A DNA stretch of 64,000 nt from Gliomastix tumulicola (lineage: Eukaryota; Ascomycota; Sordariomycetes; Hypocreales; Bionectriaceae). The notes beneath the pieces were generated by a model. It was not told the DNA's origin and ran no database searches. It was given only the letters and a program-made list of their open reading frames with translations. The first letter of the stretch is position 1. Each line of letters opens with the position of its first letter. A program made the position numbers and the translations under genes. The DNA lies in NCBI GenBank assembly GCA_001599755.1, contig BCHX01000002.1:248001-312000 (forward strand), read 5' to 3'. Positions 1 through 10,532 of the stretch are shown here, piece after piece.

Positions 1-3000
1 CCGTCTCCCTGTTGATGGTCACCTGGAGCTTGAACGGGATGCCATCGTCGTTGTACTCGGTCGCCTCGAGGACGTTGCTCCCACCAGGCGTCAGGAACGA
101 CTTGAGCAGCCCGCGCACAGACTGGGCGGCGTTGTCCTGGATGGCATGCATATATAGCTGCACCACAGGCCACGTGAACTCGTTGATCAAGGCACGGATG
201 AGCTCGATGCCCTTCTTGTTCGAGGCGACGGCCGCCTTGAGGTCGGCTATGTTCTCGGCCAGCGTCCGCGTGCCGCTGCAGCCGGGATACGACGCCGGGA
301 CGGTGCTCAGATGGTGGATGAGGCCTTGCTCGTCGAACACGCCCTGCTCAATCATCTTGAACGACTCGATCGCTGCGCCCTCCTGCCACAGCTCCGTGGA
401 ATTGGGCGGCATAGAGCCAGGGACGATGCCTCCGATATCCGCGTGATGGCCACGGTTGGCCACAAAGAAGATGATCTCCTTGGGGTCCTCCTCGCTGTCA
501 AACACAGGCGTGATGGTCGTGATATCCGGCAGATGCGTCCCGCCGGCCTGGGGATGGTTACTGATGATGACGTCCCCCGGCTTCAGCTCACCCGCCTTGT
601 ACCGCTTCGCCTGGTACGCAATGGCGGTGCTCATCGAGCCCAGATGACTCGGTACATGTGGCGCGTTGGCCACCAGCCCGCCGTCGGCAGAGAAGATGGC
701 GCACGAGTAGTCGAGCCTCTCCTTGATGTTGACCGAGATGGACGTCTTCTCCATCGTGTGGCCCATCTGCTCGGCGACGGTCATGAAGCGGTGTCCAAAC
801 ACGCTGAGCTGCACGGGATCCACGGCGTCCGTGGTCACGTTCTGCTGCTCCGACTTCCAGACCTCGAGGATCACGTGCTCCGGCAGCACGACGGCCTTGC
901 TCTCGTGGTCGACGACGATGGTCTGCGTCTTGTCGATGATCATGGCCGGCCCGGGGATGTGTGCTCCGGGGCTGATGGTGTCGAGGCGGTATACGCTCGA
1001 CTCGGTCCATCCGTACTTGTCGAAGAAGACCTTTCGTCTAAAGATGGGCGTGGGCGTAGGTGTGAGGCCCTCAGCAGTCGTGCTGTACTTGTCGAGCTCC
1101 TCGAAAGGGTTGGACGTGTTGAGCACGCGAGACTTGCCGATGCTGCGGACGCGGATGTCGTCGATGAGAATATCGCGGCTCTGCGAGAAGCCGAACTCCT
1201 GGGTGTGTCTGGCCGTGAACGACGTGCCAAAGTCGGCAATGCGCTCTGGAAGGGGGATCATGAGGGACGTGTCGCTGCCGCGGTAGCGCATGTTGAGGAA
1301 GAATTCGTGCTCGATGCACTTGTCGTCGAAGCCCTGCGCCTCGAGGCCGCGCGTGCCCCTGGTAGACAGTGAGCTCATACGGCGCTCCAGCTCGTCAAGG
1401 ATGTGCTCCGAGAAGGTCAGCGTTGCTGGTTCTTGGTTCTCGACCACGACGTCGGCGAGGGCCATGCCGTATGCTGAGAGGATGCTCGAGTATCGGGGCA
1501 CGATGGCCCTCCTGATGCCCAGGTCTCGGGCGATGAAGACGGCATGTTGACCACCAGCGCCCCCGAAGCTGCCCAAGTTGTGGCTCGATGCGCCGTAGCC
1601 GCGACCTTCGCTCAGCGTGCGGATCGGTCTTGTCATTGTGGCGTTGGCGATGGACAGGAAGCCGAGTGCGAGGCTCTCGGGCGTAAAGGGCTCAACAAGC
1701 TCGACACTTTCCCGGTTCACAACCTCTGTCAGAGCCGCGAACTTGGCCCTGACGACGTCGAGATCAAGCCGGCGCGGGAAGAAGTCAGGGATGATCCGGC
1801 CAAGCAGGAAGTTGGCGTCCGTGACCGTCAGCGGACCGCCCTTCCCGTAGCAAGCAGGCCCTGGATTCGCGCCGGCGCTGCTTGGACCGACTTTGAGCAG
1901 TCCGTTCTCCCACGAGAGGATCGAGCCGCCGCCGGCTGCGACGGTGTTGATGTCGAGCTGGGGCGTCTGGATGGTGACCTCGGCGATGGTGCTTTCGAAG
2001 ATGTGCTCTAGGGCTCCTGAGTATCGGGCCACGTCTGTGCTTGTGCCTCCCTGTGAATCGATGTTATCTGGCTGTTCTCGAGGAGAGAGATCATTTGTGC
2101 AGGTGAATCATACCATATCAAAGCCGAGGACAGGTGTTCCATCGGAGGGATGATAGCATGTCCTCGACAGACCGACGACTCCACCTGCAGGTCCGCTCAG
2201 CACGCCTCTGAGTCCTGTGAACCGTCTCCAGCTCGTTAAACCGCCATCTGACTGGCAGATCAGCAATTTATTTGCGCTCTCGTCCTCAAGCTTCCCCTTG
2301 AACCCCTTGCGGAAACTCTCGAGGTAGGCAAATGTCATTGGTGTCAGGTACGCGTCCGCGACGGCCGACTGACTCCGCGGCACAAATTTGGCCATGGACT
2401 GCAGGACGGAGGAGGCAGAGACCTTGAAGCCCATCTCCTCGGCGAGCTGTTTGACGAGCAGCTCGTGCTGCGGGTAGGTGTAGGAGTGCATGAAGCCGAT
2501 GGCGACGTTCTCAAAGCCCTGCGCCTTGAGCGACTCGAGATCTGCCCGGACGGCGTCGAGATCGGGTGTCTTGATGATGCGCACGACTTCGCCGGTCTGG
2601 CCCATGACGAGAGATGAATCAGACTCGACATCGATGGGCTTGGGGTCTGGATCCTCGGCGAAGCCTTCGATTGTGACCCTCTCGTCCACCTCGACCACGG
2701 TCTCGTACAGCTGCTCTAGCCTCTGAACAGACAGATCAAACAGATTTGGCCGGGTTTGGTTCCCGATGAACAGCGTGTCTCGGAAGCCTTTCGTGGTGAG
2801 AAACGCCACACGGTCACCTTTGCGCTCGAGAAGGGCGTTCGTAGCGACAGTCGTGCCCATGCGGATGGACTCAATGGGCTCGAGGTCGAGGAGAGAGCCC
2901 CGGGGGATGGCGGTACCCGTGGCCGTCTCGAGGATCTGCCGTATGCATTCCGTCGGCGCGTCATCGTACTCGTCGGGGCAGACGGAGAGCGTCTTGAAGA

Positions 3001-3127
3001 CGATGTGTTCTGAGCGTCCGGGGATCTCAGCCCAGGCATCTGTGAAGGTGCCACCACGGTCGATGGCGATGCGGATGCCGCGCGGTGGCATGTTGGGCAG
3101 CTGTTCGGGGATCGAGGAGTGAAGCAT
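1..3127 (-). CDS. 5-oxoprolinase (ATP-hydrolysing), 3' end cut by window edge
   Basis: Hydrolyses 5-oxo-L-proline to L-glutamate with ATP, a cytosolic glutathione/gamma-glutamyl salvage step. Exons seen: 3127-2114 and 2050-1 (continues left); the 63-nt intron 2113-2051 joins GFDM to GGTSTDVARY in frame. The N-terminal hydantoinase-A N half starts RGIRIAIDRGGTFTDAWAE; the HyuA core carries AAGGGSILSWENG and GANPGPACYGKGGP; the HyuB domain begins around position 840 and includes NHPQAGGTHLPDITTITPVF and FFVANRGHHADIGG. About 1,020 residues are visible of the roughly 1,290 usual for the family, so only the C-terminus is missing. Start choice: the ATG at 3127 (MLHSSIPEQLPNMPPRG) or, equally plausible, 3091 (MPPRG); an ATG at 3175 is in frame but less likely. 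Divergent from the questin-oxidase-like gene. The long plus-strand frames over this gene are antisense shadows. Confidence 0.95.
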
Positions 3128-3945
3128 ACTGATGCGAAAGATGTGATGGGAGAGAAATGGCCGTTGATGTTGCAAAGGGCAACGCTGGTAGTGTACTGTA
3201 CTGGTGACTCAAAGTGGTGACGCTTGGTGATGCAGAGGATGATCGTCCACCGTCCTCAACGAGAATGGTATCGTATGTATACTTTCCACAGATTGAACTT
3301 CACAGCCTCCAGTCGTGATGACCGCGGAGTGGCAAGTCCGTCATCTCTCCATCGGCGGCTGAGGAAGACCGACATCGCGTCGCCGTAGTGAATCTGCGCC
3401 GGCAATTTTCAACTTGCCGAACCCACAGTATCCAGTCAACAAGTGCAAGCCATGCATCCCCCCAACATTCGGCTGCTCGAAATGAGACACTGCCTATCTT
3501 GGCTGTGCTGGGATCCTGGACCGTTGACTCGGGCTGATTTGCTTATCGGGTTGCCTCTTTCCGGGTGCACTATGACATGCCGAGGCGAATTGGCGGCTGC
3601 TGCTGATGGTGTGTGATATTATCGAGCGCAGAAATGCGATCGAGTCACTTGGAATAACGGCGCTAAATTCGTCCTGGGCTCTCGCCGCTTTAACAGACCC
3701 AAAGAAACCGCTGGTACAGGGTAAGTGAGCAAAAGCAGCCCGGTCGTAACACAGCCCAATAATGGAAATCGTAAACTCCGACAGACATCCGTGAATGCTA
3801 ACATATGTCAGCACATAATTGGCCGGCTGGAAAAGCATCGAGACACGCATCTCCAGGTTTACGGCCGTTGCTGATCCTCGAATCTGCAGAGCAAAGCGCA
3901 ACCCTTTACTGCTGTCGAATTCCAACGTCTACGTGCCCCTCAGCC
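3128..3945. other. divergent intergenic region, 5-oxoprolinase / questin oxidase-like
   Basis: About 0.8 kb between two divergent starts. No convincing coding sequence; the small frames here lack family features. It must hold both promoters, but I see no distinctive motif. Confidence 0.6.
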
Positions 3946-5538
3946 ATGGCGACTGCACGCCAAATACAAGTTCTGCCCTCTGACACGGGCCTCTTGAAGT
4001 TTGACCAAGACAGCAGTACTGCTGCCAAGGTTTCCGCCCTGCTCCAGAAAGATCTCGAGGTGCCTCCCTTCGCTCGCACGGCCCGTCACTGATGTAAACA
4101 TTTCCAACTGACTGCAATTCTTCTTGTAATGCAGAGTCATCACACCTTTTTCCACCTTGGTGGCCTCCACAACCATGTATGACTGCCCACCCGGACCGAG
4201 CACACTCCTTCACTCGGGAAAAAAATACTCAACTGCCAACCCCTCCCTAGATCGTCCACCATCTCCTGGCTCTCTACGGCACTGGTGCCGGCGTGGCAGC
4301 CCTGGAGAAGGCCTGGAGCAACAATATAACCTATCAACTCGCCCTCACGGAGCCCAGAGCCGATGTCCTCGATGCTCTGCGCGCTGACTATGCCTCCGCT
4401 GCCCCCGCGTATCTAGGCGACGCCACTCTTTTCCCTACCTTCCTCGCCTTCTTTCAAGAGGAAATAGACGCACAGGACTGGCAGGATGTCCTAGCAAGGT
4501 ATCTCTTCCCCGACACTGACACTGGCTGCGACCTGCGTGCCCGTATGTTCGCCGGGCTGCTGCACCCGCTTATCCAGCTTTTATACGGCGTCGAGTGGTC
4601 GCAGCCCGCCATCGTCGCGTCCGCCCTCGCCCAGGCCGCCGTGCACAAGAACGAGCTCGGCGGGCTCCTTGCCAGTGCCGACGCCCTCGCCGCCAGCGCG
4701 GAGCGCGATCCGCCTCACGTGCATCTCGTGACGCTCCTCGAGGAGCTCTCGCGTGGGGATGAGCACAGGAAGCTAAGGGAGAGCACCAAGTGGGAGGACG
4801 ACCTAAAGATGACGGATGGGGTCTACAGCAGGGCGAAGGAGGAGGTTCTCGACTTCATCAGTCGGATCAGAGTCAAGGAGGAAGATCTGGACGAGAGGAC
4901 GGCAGAGATGGTACATACCGCGGCTTACATCGCTGCCTCGACGACGGTGAGAGGCTCGCATGTGCCAAAGTACGACTTCTTCTTTGTGTGAGTAGAGCCA
5001 AACCGCCTGCATTTCCTCATTCAAGCTTGATCAAGACCTCTGTCTCTCTCGAAAGAAACGGAGCAGCTTACCAACAACCCCCAATCCCAGACACTTTTTG
5101 AACGCAACACCCCTCTTTCTCTCCTTCAACAAGCTCCCTTGGGTCCCGACTCAGTTCAAGATCCAACTCCTCGAGTGGAACATGCGCCTCAGCGTCGTCA
5201 ATTACATCGCCCGGGGGTGTCCCCCCTTCCAGTCCGATCTCCTGGATACCTACAAGCCCAGAGATCCAACGCTCGTCGCCAAGCCCGAGGACTTGCTGCC
5301 ACGCCTGCATGTCGCAGAGGACGACGGACACATTATCAAGGTGGCCCGCTCTCTCCTCATCGCTCAGCAAGCGTCGCTGCCTTACACCGACAGGGCTTGG
5401 GCCCGGATACGGGGCGATGGGGAGTGGCTCGCCGCGCATTATCTGCTGGTCGACTCCGTGGATGCTGGAGGGGCGACTTGGGTCAGATCCACGGGGTTTC
5501 CGCAGGCCTGGGGAAAGGTCCCTGAAAGGGATTGGTAA
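3946..5538 (+). CDS. questin oxidase-like protein (AflY family, DUF4243)
   Basis: Four exons: 3946-4059, 4135-4176, 4251-4987, 5091-5538, giving 446 residues in one frame; exon 2 is only 42 nt. The joins restore the family signature SHHTFFHLGGLHNH followed by IVHHLLALYGTGA, and the last donor GTGAGT joins FFF to VHFLNATPLF. Histidine-rich N-terminal motifs, the conserved VPKYDFFFVH segment and the C-terminal VDSVDAGGATWVRSTGF segment place it in the questin oxidase/AflY family. Named members perform Baeyer-Villiger-type oxidation of anthraquinones in polyketide pathways, but most family members are outside such clusters and no polyketide synthase is present here, so the substrate is open. The start ATG at 3946 has the context CAGCCATGG. 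Length matches the family. Confidence 0.85.
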
Positions 5539-5914
5539 GAGAAACGGGCAGGGGATGCAAGCTATGGCTGTCAGGTCACGGCTTGTTACTAAGGTCTATG
5601 CGCAACACAACCGTCTTCTCCAGGCCAGCCCCGATCCTATCAAGAACCTGACACAACAGTGACCCTGACGTCCTTGCGGCAGTTTATCTGTAATTAGATT
5701 AGCTTCTTCTCAAGACAACTTGTAGTGGAACTGTGGGGCTCAAGAGAGGTCTGCTTATTCAACACAGGTTCAGTTCCTGAAGAATGGATCCTTATATCTC
5801 AATCGCGACGCTTAAAGCCCGTATCTCTTAGTTGATTTGTCCGCGAGTTAGACCACGGAATTCCGCCTCCGGCCATTTACACCTTTTGCTTATACGACCC
5901 AATCTTTTACTATC
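5539..5914. other. intergenic region before the aldehyde dehydrogenase
   Basis: About 0.38 kb between two tandem genes. It holds the terminator of the questin oxidase-like gene and the promoter of the dehydrogenase; no other feature seen. Confidence 0.6.
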
Positions 5915-7501
5915 ATGATGCCTGGTCCCTGTGTCGAGCTCACTGCTCCAAACGGAGTCAATATCACGCTGCCAACTGGTCTCTTCATCAACAATGAAAA
6001 CGTCGAGGCGACCTCGGGAGAGACAATTTCTGCTATCGACCCTAGGTAAGTGTCGAGTACCGCCTACACACACCCAATATTCCCAAGTTGGCGATAGGAC
6101 AAACCCGCTCATTACGTCCTTAGTACAGAGTCTGAGATTGCTTCAGTCGGGGCTGCTTCGACGGAAGATGTAAATCGAGCCGTCAAGGCAGCCCGAGCGG
6201 CGTTGAACTCCCCAGAATGGGCCGGGCTATCCAGCACGGATCGGGGCAAGCTGATTCTGAGGTTGGCAGACCTCGTCGAGGCCAATAGAGAGTCACTGGC
6301 TACGATGGAGACCTGGAACGGAGGGAAGCCGTATTCCACAGCACTCAACGAAGACGTGGCCGACGTTGTCGAGACGCTCCGCTACTTTGCCGGCTGGGCA
6401 GACAAGATTGTCGGCCAGACCATCCCGACCACACCTCTCAAGTTCGCATACACCCTCAAGCAGCCCGTTGGCGTGGTTGGACAGATCATTCCGTGGAACT
6501 ATCCCCTGGCCATGGCTGCCTGGAAGCTCGGTCCTGCCCTGGCATGCGGCAACACAGTTGTACTCAAGCCGGCCGAGCAGACACCCTTATCCATCCTACT
6601 CCTCTCGCAGCTGATTCGCCAAGCGGGGTTTCCAAAGGGCGTCGTCAACGTCGTGAATGGATATGGGGCGGTTGCTGGCGAGGCGCTTGTTTCACACCCC
6701 GGGATCGACAAAATCGCATTCACCGGCTCGACCGCCACGGGAAAGACTGTCATGAAATCAGCCAGTGCTAACCTGAAAAATCTCACCCTCGAGACTGGCG
6801 GCAAATCGCCCCTGATTGTTTTCAACGACGCTGATCTCGATCAAGCCGCAAAATGGGGCCATGCTGGCATCATGAGCAACCAGGGGCAGATGTGCTGCGC
6901 GACATCGATAATTCTGGTCCATGAAGATGTCTATGACGAATACATCGAGAGATTCCGGGAGATTTGTGAAACAAAGACGGTGGGAAGTCCATGGAATAGT
7001 AGCACTTTCCAAGGCCCCCAGATAACCAAGTCGCAGTACGATCGAATTCTCCAGTACATCGAGACTGGGAAGAGGGAGGGCGCAACTCTCGTGACTGGAG
7101 GTGTCCCATGGAAAAATGTGGAAGGTCACAAGGGCTTCTTCATCGAGCCCACAGTGTTCAGCAATGTTACACCTGACATGACAATCTTCAAGGACGAAGT
7201 GTTCGGTCCCTTTGTCTCGATAACGCCATTCAAGACGGAAGCCGAGGCTCTCGGCCTCGCGAACGACTCTTACTACGGCCTTGGCGCGGCGGTCTTCACG
7301 AAGGATATCGAAAGGGGTCACCGAGTAGCCAAGAATATTCAGGCTGGTATGGTGTGGGTGAACAGCTCGAATGATGTCGACTTCCGGGTACCATTTGGTG
7401 GAGTGAAGCAGAGTGGGATTGGTCGAGAGCTGGGGGAAGCTGGCCTATCTGGATATTACGAGACCAAAGCTGTGCATGTCAATCTTGGATGCAAACTATG
7501 A
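5915..7501 (+). CDS. NAD(P)+-dependent aldehyde dehydrogenase
   Basis: Oxidises an aldehyde to the acid. Exons 5915-6045 and 6124-7501, 502 residues; the intron 6046-6123 (GTAAGT..TTAG) splits the Ser codon of DPSTESEIAS. Class hallmarks are all present: Asn169 in IIPWNYPLAMAAWKLGPALA, the FTGST dinucleotide loop, Glu267 in LETGGKSP, catalytic Cys301 in NQGQMCCATS, and the EVFGPFVSI motif. The C-terminus is GCKL, and CKL fits the peroxisomal PTS1 consensus [SAC][KRH][LM]. It lies between the questin oxidase-like gene and the permease/copper amine oxidase pair, so it is the natural candidate to oxidise the aldehyde made by the amine oxidase. Two adjacent ATGs (5915, 5918) could start it. Confidence 0.95.
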
Positions 7502-7977
7502 ACAAATGCTAGCGAGAATGTGTAAATATAGGGTGGCAAGTGTCTGGGAATATTAGGGTTCGACGGTGTGGATGGTTCAAACCAGGCGTATACAACCGAG
7601 GTCCATTGATCAGTTAGAATTACTGGTGTTAGGTGCGCGGGCGAATTGATCCTGGCATGCATACGCTTGACTCAGTCATACACTGTGCTTTGCCAAATGT
7701 ACCCGTCAGCAATATCGCAATATATGCCAAGCCTCCCTTGAAGCGATCTGTGTCTCAATGAAAGCTAGAAACCCTGGTCAGATCTATTATTCGTCCGCAG
7801 AAGGGCGGCTTAATAACAGAGCCCTCGTATTACTGGGTTAATCCAGCTACTGCCCTAAAACTGGTTGGAGTTCCGCCCGGTGAGCATGTGATGTCAAGTC
7901 ACCTTCTCTTCCTTGTTATCGACGTTCTCGAGGAGACCATATGCAAAAAGAAATTAAGAAAATTACACAGTGCTGCT
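7502..7977. other. convergent 3' region, dehydrogenase / permease
   Basis: About 0.48 kb between two converging stop codons. Only 3' untranslated sequence expected; nothing else seen. Confidence 0.6.
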
Positions 7978-9747
7978 CTACCACTTCTCTTGCGGATCCT
8001 TCTTGCTCTGAACCTCCTCATCAGCCTTTCCTGGGTTATGCCCTTCTGATCCTTCATATCCAGCAGTAGGCTCATGAAATGCGGCTTCAGTGGCCAGGCC
8101 ATACGTGTTCCGGCCCTGCACCACCCAAAAGAGTGCAGAGACGACCAACATGACACCAAACACGGCAATGGCCCAGTTCATATCCGCGGTAGCCGGATTC
8201 GGGCTTCCGGGGAAGAAGAAAAAGATCGAAGTGATGATGGAGTAAACAATCGAGACCCAGTTAGCAACTGGGCCCAGCTTGCCGAGAGAAAAGTCTCGCG
8301 GGGGCAGTGCATCTCGTCCAACAGCTAGGACGACAGCGATAGGAATTGCGTACGATACGTTGAGTGCAATGGTACTGACTGATATGACGGCGGTGAGGAC
8401 AGTCTCGGAGAAGAGATAAAGCACTCCAACCAGAGAAATGATGGCGCATTGCAGCCACAGAGCACGCGCAGGCACCAGCCATGTACGGTCGACGTGTCCA
8501 AAATACGATCCCCATGGAAGGCCGCCGTCACGGGCAAAACCCCAAGTCAGGCGAGACGCCGAAGTCAGGACGCTGATACCTTGACCAAAGCCGTTGAAGA
8601 TGAACAGCGCCGTCAAGACCGCTCCGCCGACCAGCCCGAGGGAATTGATCATGATCTCGATGAATGGAAATCCGGTTGCGGTGTTGAGGACTTGATCGAG
8701 ATCTTGGATGCTAAAGAGCATGCAGACCATGAATACGAATCCCGATGCAGCACCGAAGATGAGGGCAAGGTACATGGCCTTGGGGCCGTTGCGCTTCGGG
8801 TCCGGAATTTCCTCGATCATATGGATGACAGCATCGAACGCGGTAAGACCTGCACGTTCATTTAGCTCTGGCAATGTATCTGCGTGAGGCTGGTCAGGAC
8901 ACAATTACTTACCGTACGCCGACTGCACCAGTCCGATAAACCAAACAACGCCATCACTCCAGCCCGTCTGGTTCAACCAGGCACCGAAGACAAAGGAGGC
9001 AGGTTGGAAGTGCAGGTCGCCCTTGGTCCCAACCGCAATCAAGACAGCCATGCTGATAACCACAAAGAGAGTGACAAACCCCGCGCCGATGAAGTTGTTG
9101 AAGTAGGGCAGCACCTTGTCCGAGCGGCAGGCGACGAGGTTGAAGACGGTAAACGAGACGGTGATGCCAACATATAGCACGAACCGAGGCCAGCCCTTTT
9201 CTGCGCCGGCCCATTCCGGGTCGAAAAGGGTCTTCATGGCCAAGAGCAGGTCGGTCATGAAGACGTTCTGCGACGCCGTGAGGGTCCACCAGCCAAACGT
9301 GTTGATCCAAGCCGTCATGTACGAGACGAAGCGGCCCGTCGGCGTAGCCCACAGCCGTGATATCCAGTACGCCTGGCCCAGGGCCGTCGGCATGCTGCTG
9401 CACAGCTCGCCGAGGGACGTGGCCATGCAGAGGTTGCAGAAGAGGACCAGGAGGAGGCCCCAGAAGATGCTGACGGGGCCGCCGTTGGCGAGCGCGGCGG
9501 ACATGTTCTGGGCGAAGACGGCCCAGGTGCCCAGCACGCAGAAGGCGAGGGCCAGCAGGCTGAACAGGTTGAACTTGCGCGCGAGGACCTGCTCGTGGCC
9601 GAGCGCTGCGAGGTCCTGGGCATCGGTGTGGTCGCGGGATGTCCTGCGACCGGGAGCTATGGCAGGTTGGGCAGTTTCGGAGTCCATGTCGCTGGATGTG
9701 GCGGGTGTATCTGGGCTCGACTCTACATGTACCATCCATTCATTCAT
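7978..9747 (-). CDS. APC-family amino acid/choline/GABA-type permease
   Basis: Multi-pass plasma membrane (or organellar) transporter of the amino acid-choline (ACT) subgroup. Exons 9747-8913 and 8849-7978; the intron 8912-8850 (GTAAGT..CAG) joins QSAYG to LTAFDAVIHMIEEIPDPKRN, giving 568 residues. The cytosolic N-terminus ends in DAQDLAALGHEQVLARKFN, followed by the first membrane segment LFSLLALAFCVLGTWAVFAQ; this layout and the roughly 12 hydrophobic segments are those of Hnm1/Uga4/GabA-type carriers. The hydrophilic tail ends KKDPQEKW. Substrate cannot be read from sequence; GABA, choline or a polyamine are candidates. Divergent from the copper amine oxidase across 785 bp. The start could be 9747 or the ATG at 9735. 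Confidence 0.93.
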
Positions 9748-10532
9748 TCAGACGCCGAGAGCCCGGACTACCTATATAGAACAACTGGCTAACGCGCGCG
9801 CAACGTGACAGCATGAGCCTTATCAGATACGCGGGGAACAAGTGCAGGGTACAGGGTTTTAGTGTCCCATGGGACGGCAGAGAACGCAGGGATACTGGGC
9901 TCAGATTGCTGCCTCGGGGACAAGTAGTCGTAAGTACACCTGCCTCATCAGCGGCATCGACGCGGGAGCATCTCTTGCTCTTCATCTCTCACTCTTCTGA
10001 TAAGGAACGACAACGAGGTCCAGGGCCTGGTGGAAGATTAACCGGATTAGGAAAACATACCGCAGGTGGATCGGATCGCTGTGACCGCTAACTTGCCGGG
10101 CATATCATGATTAATGTGAAGTATTAGGTAAATGATAGGCCTGTCAGCGTCACGGCGCTAGGCCAAATCTGCTGAAAGTGCCGCTGGCCAGACTTGATGA
10201 AGAGTTACAGACGCAGAGAGACCGAGCTCTTGCCTTGCTGGGGACAGAGCGCGGAAAAGCTAGGCAAAGACCAACTGCAGGCAAGTCATCAGTGGAGGCA
10301 CGAACTTCCAGGTGGGATCCCATGATTTCAATGGTGAGCCGTTTTTTACGTAAAGCACCCATATGGTGGGCAGCGTGCTTTTATTCTGTGGTGGGGATTT
10401 AAACAGTGCTCTCAAGCAGATATACAGCGCCTGACCGGCCTGTCCATCACATCACAGACAGAACTGCCAAAGCTCTCCCTCCACATTCTGATTATTTCTC
10501 ACAGGCTTCTCTTCTTTGAAATTGCAGCAAAC
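9748..10532. promoter_or_regulatory. shared divergent promoter of permease and copper amine oxidase
   Basis: 785 bp with no coding sequence between two divergent start codons, so both promoters must lie here. HGATAR (GATA-factor) matches occur at 9820-9825 (minus strand), 9998-10003 and 10133-10138; this number is about what chance predicts. A CG run (9791-9800) lies next to the permease start. Confidence 0.6.

Noticed and set aside
311..1372. 353-codon plus-strand frame at the left edge
   Set aside because: It lies exactly opposite the 5-oxoprolinase HyuB domain, which has full family motifs; this is a GC-rich antisense shadow.
9748..10532. Enrichment of GATA sites in the amine promoter
   Set aside because: Three HGATAR matches are about what chance predicts for 785 bp on both strands.
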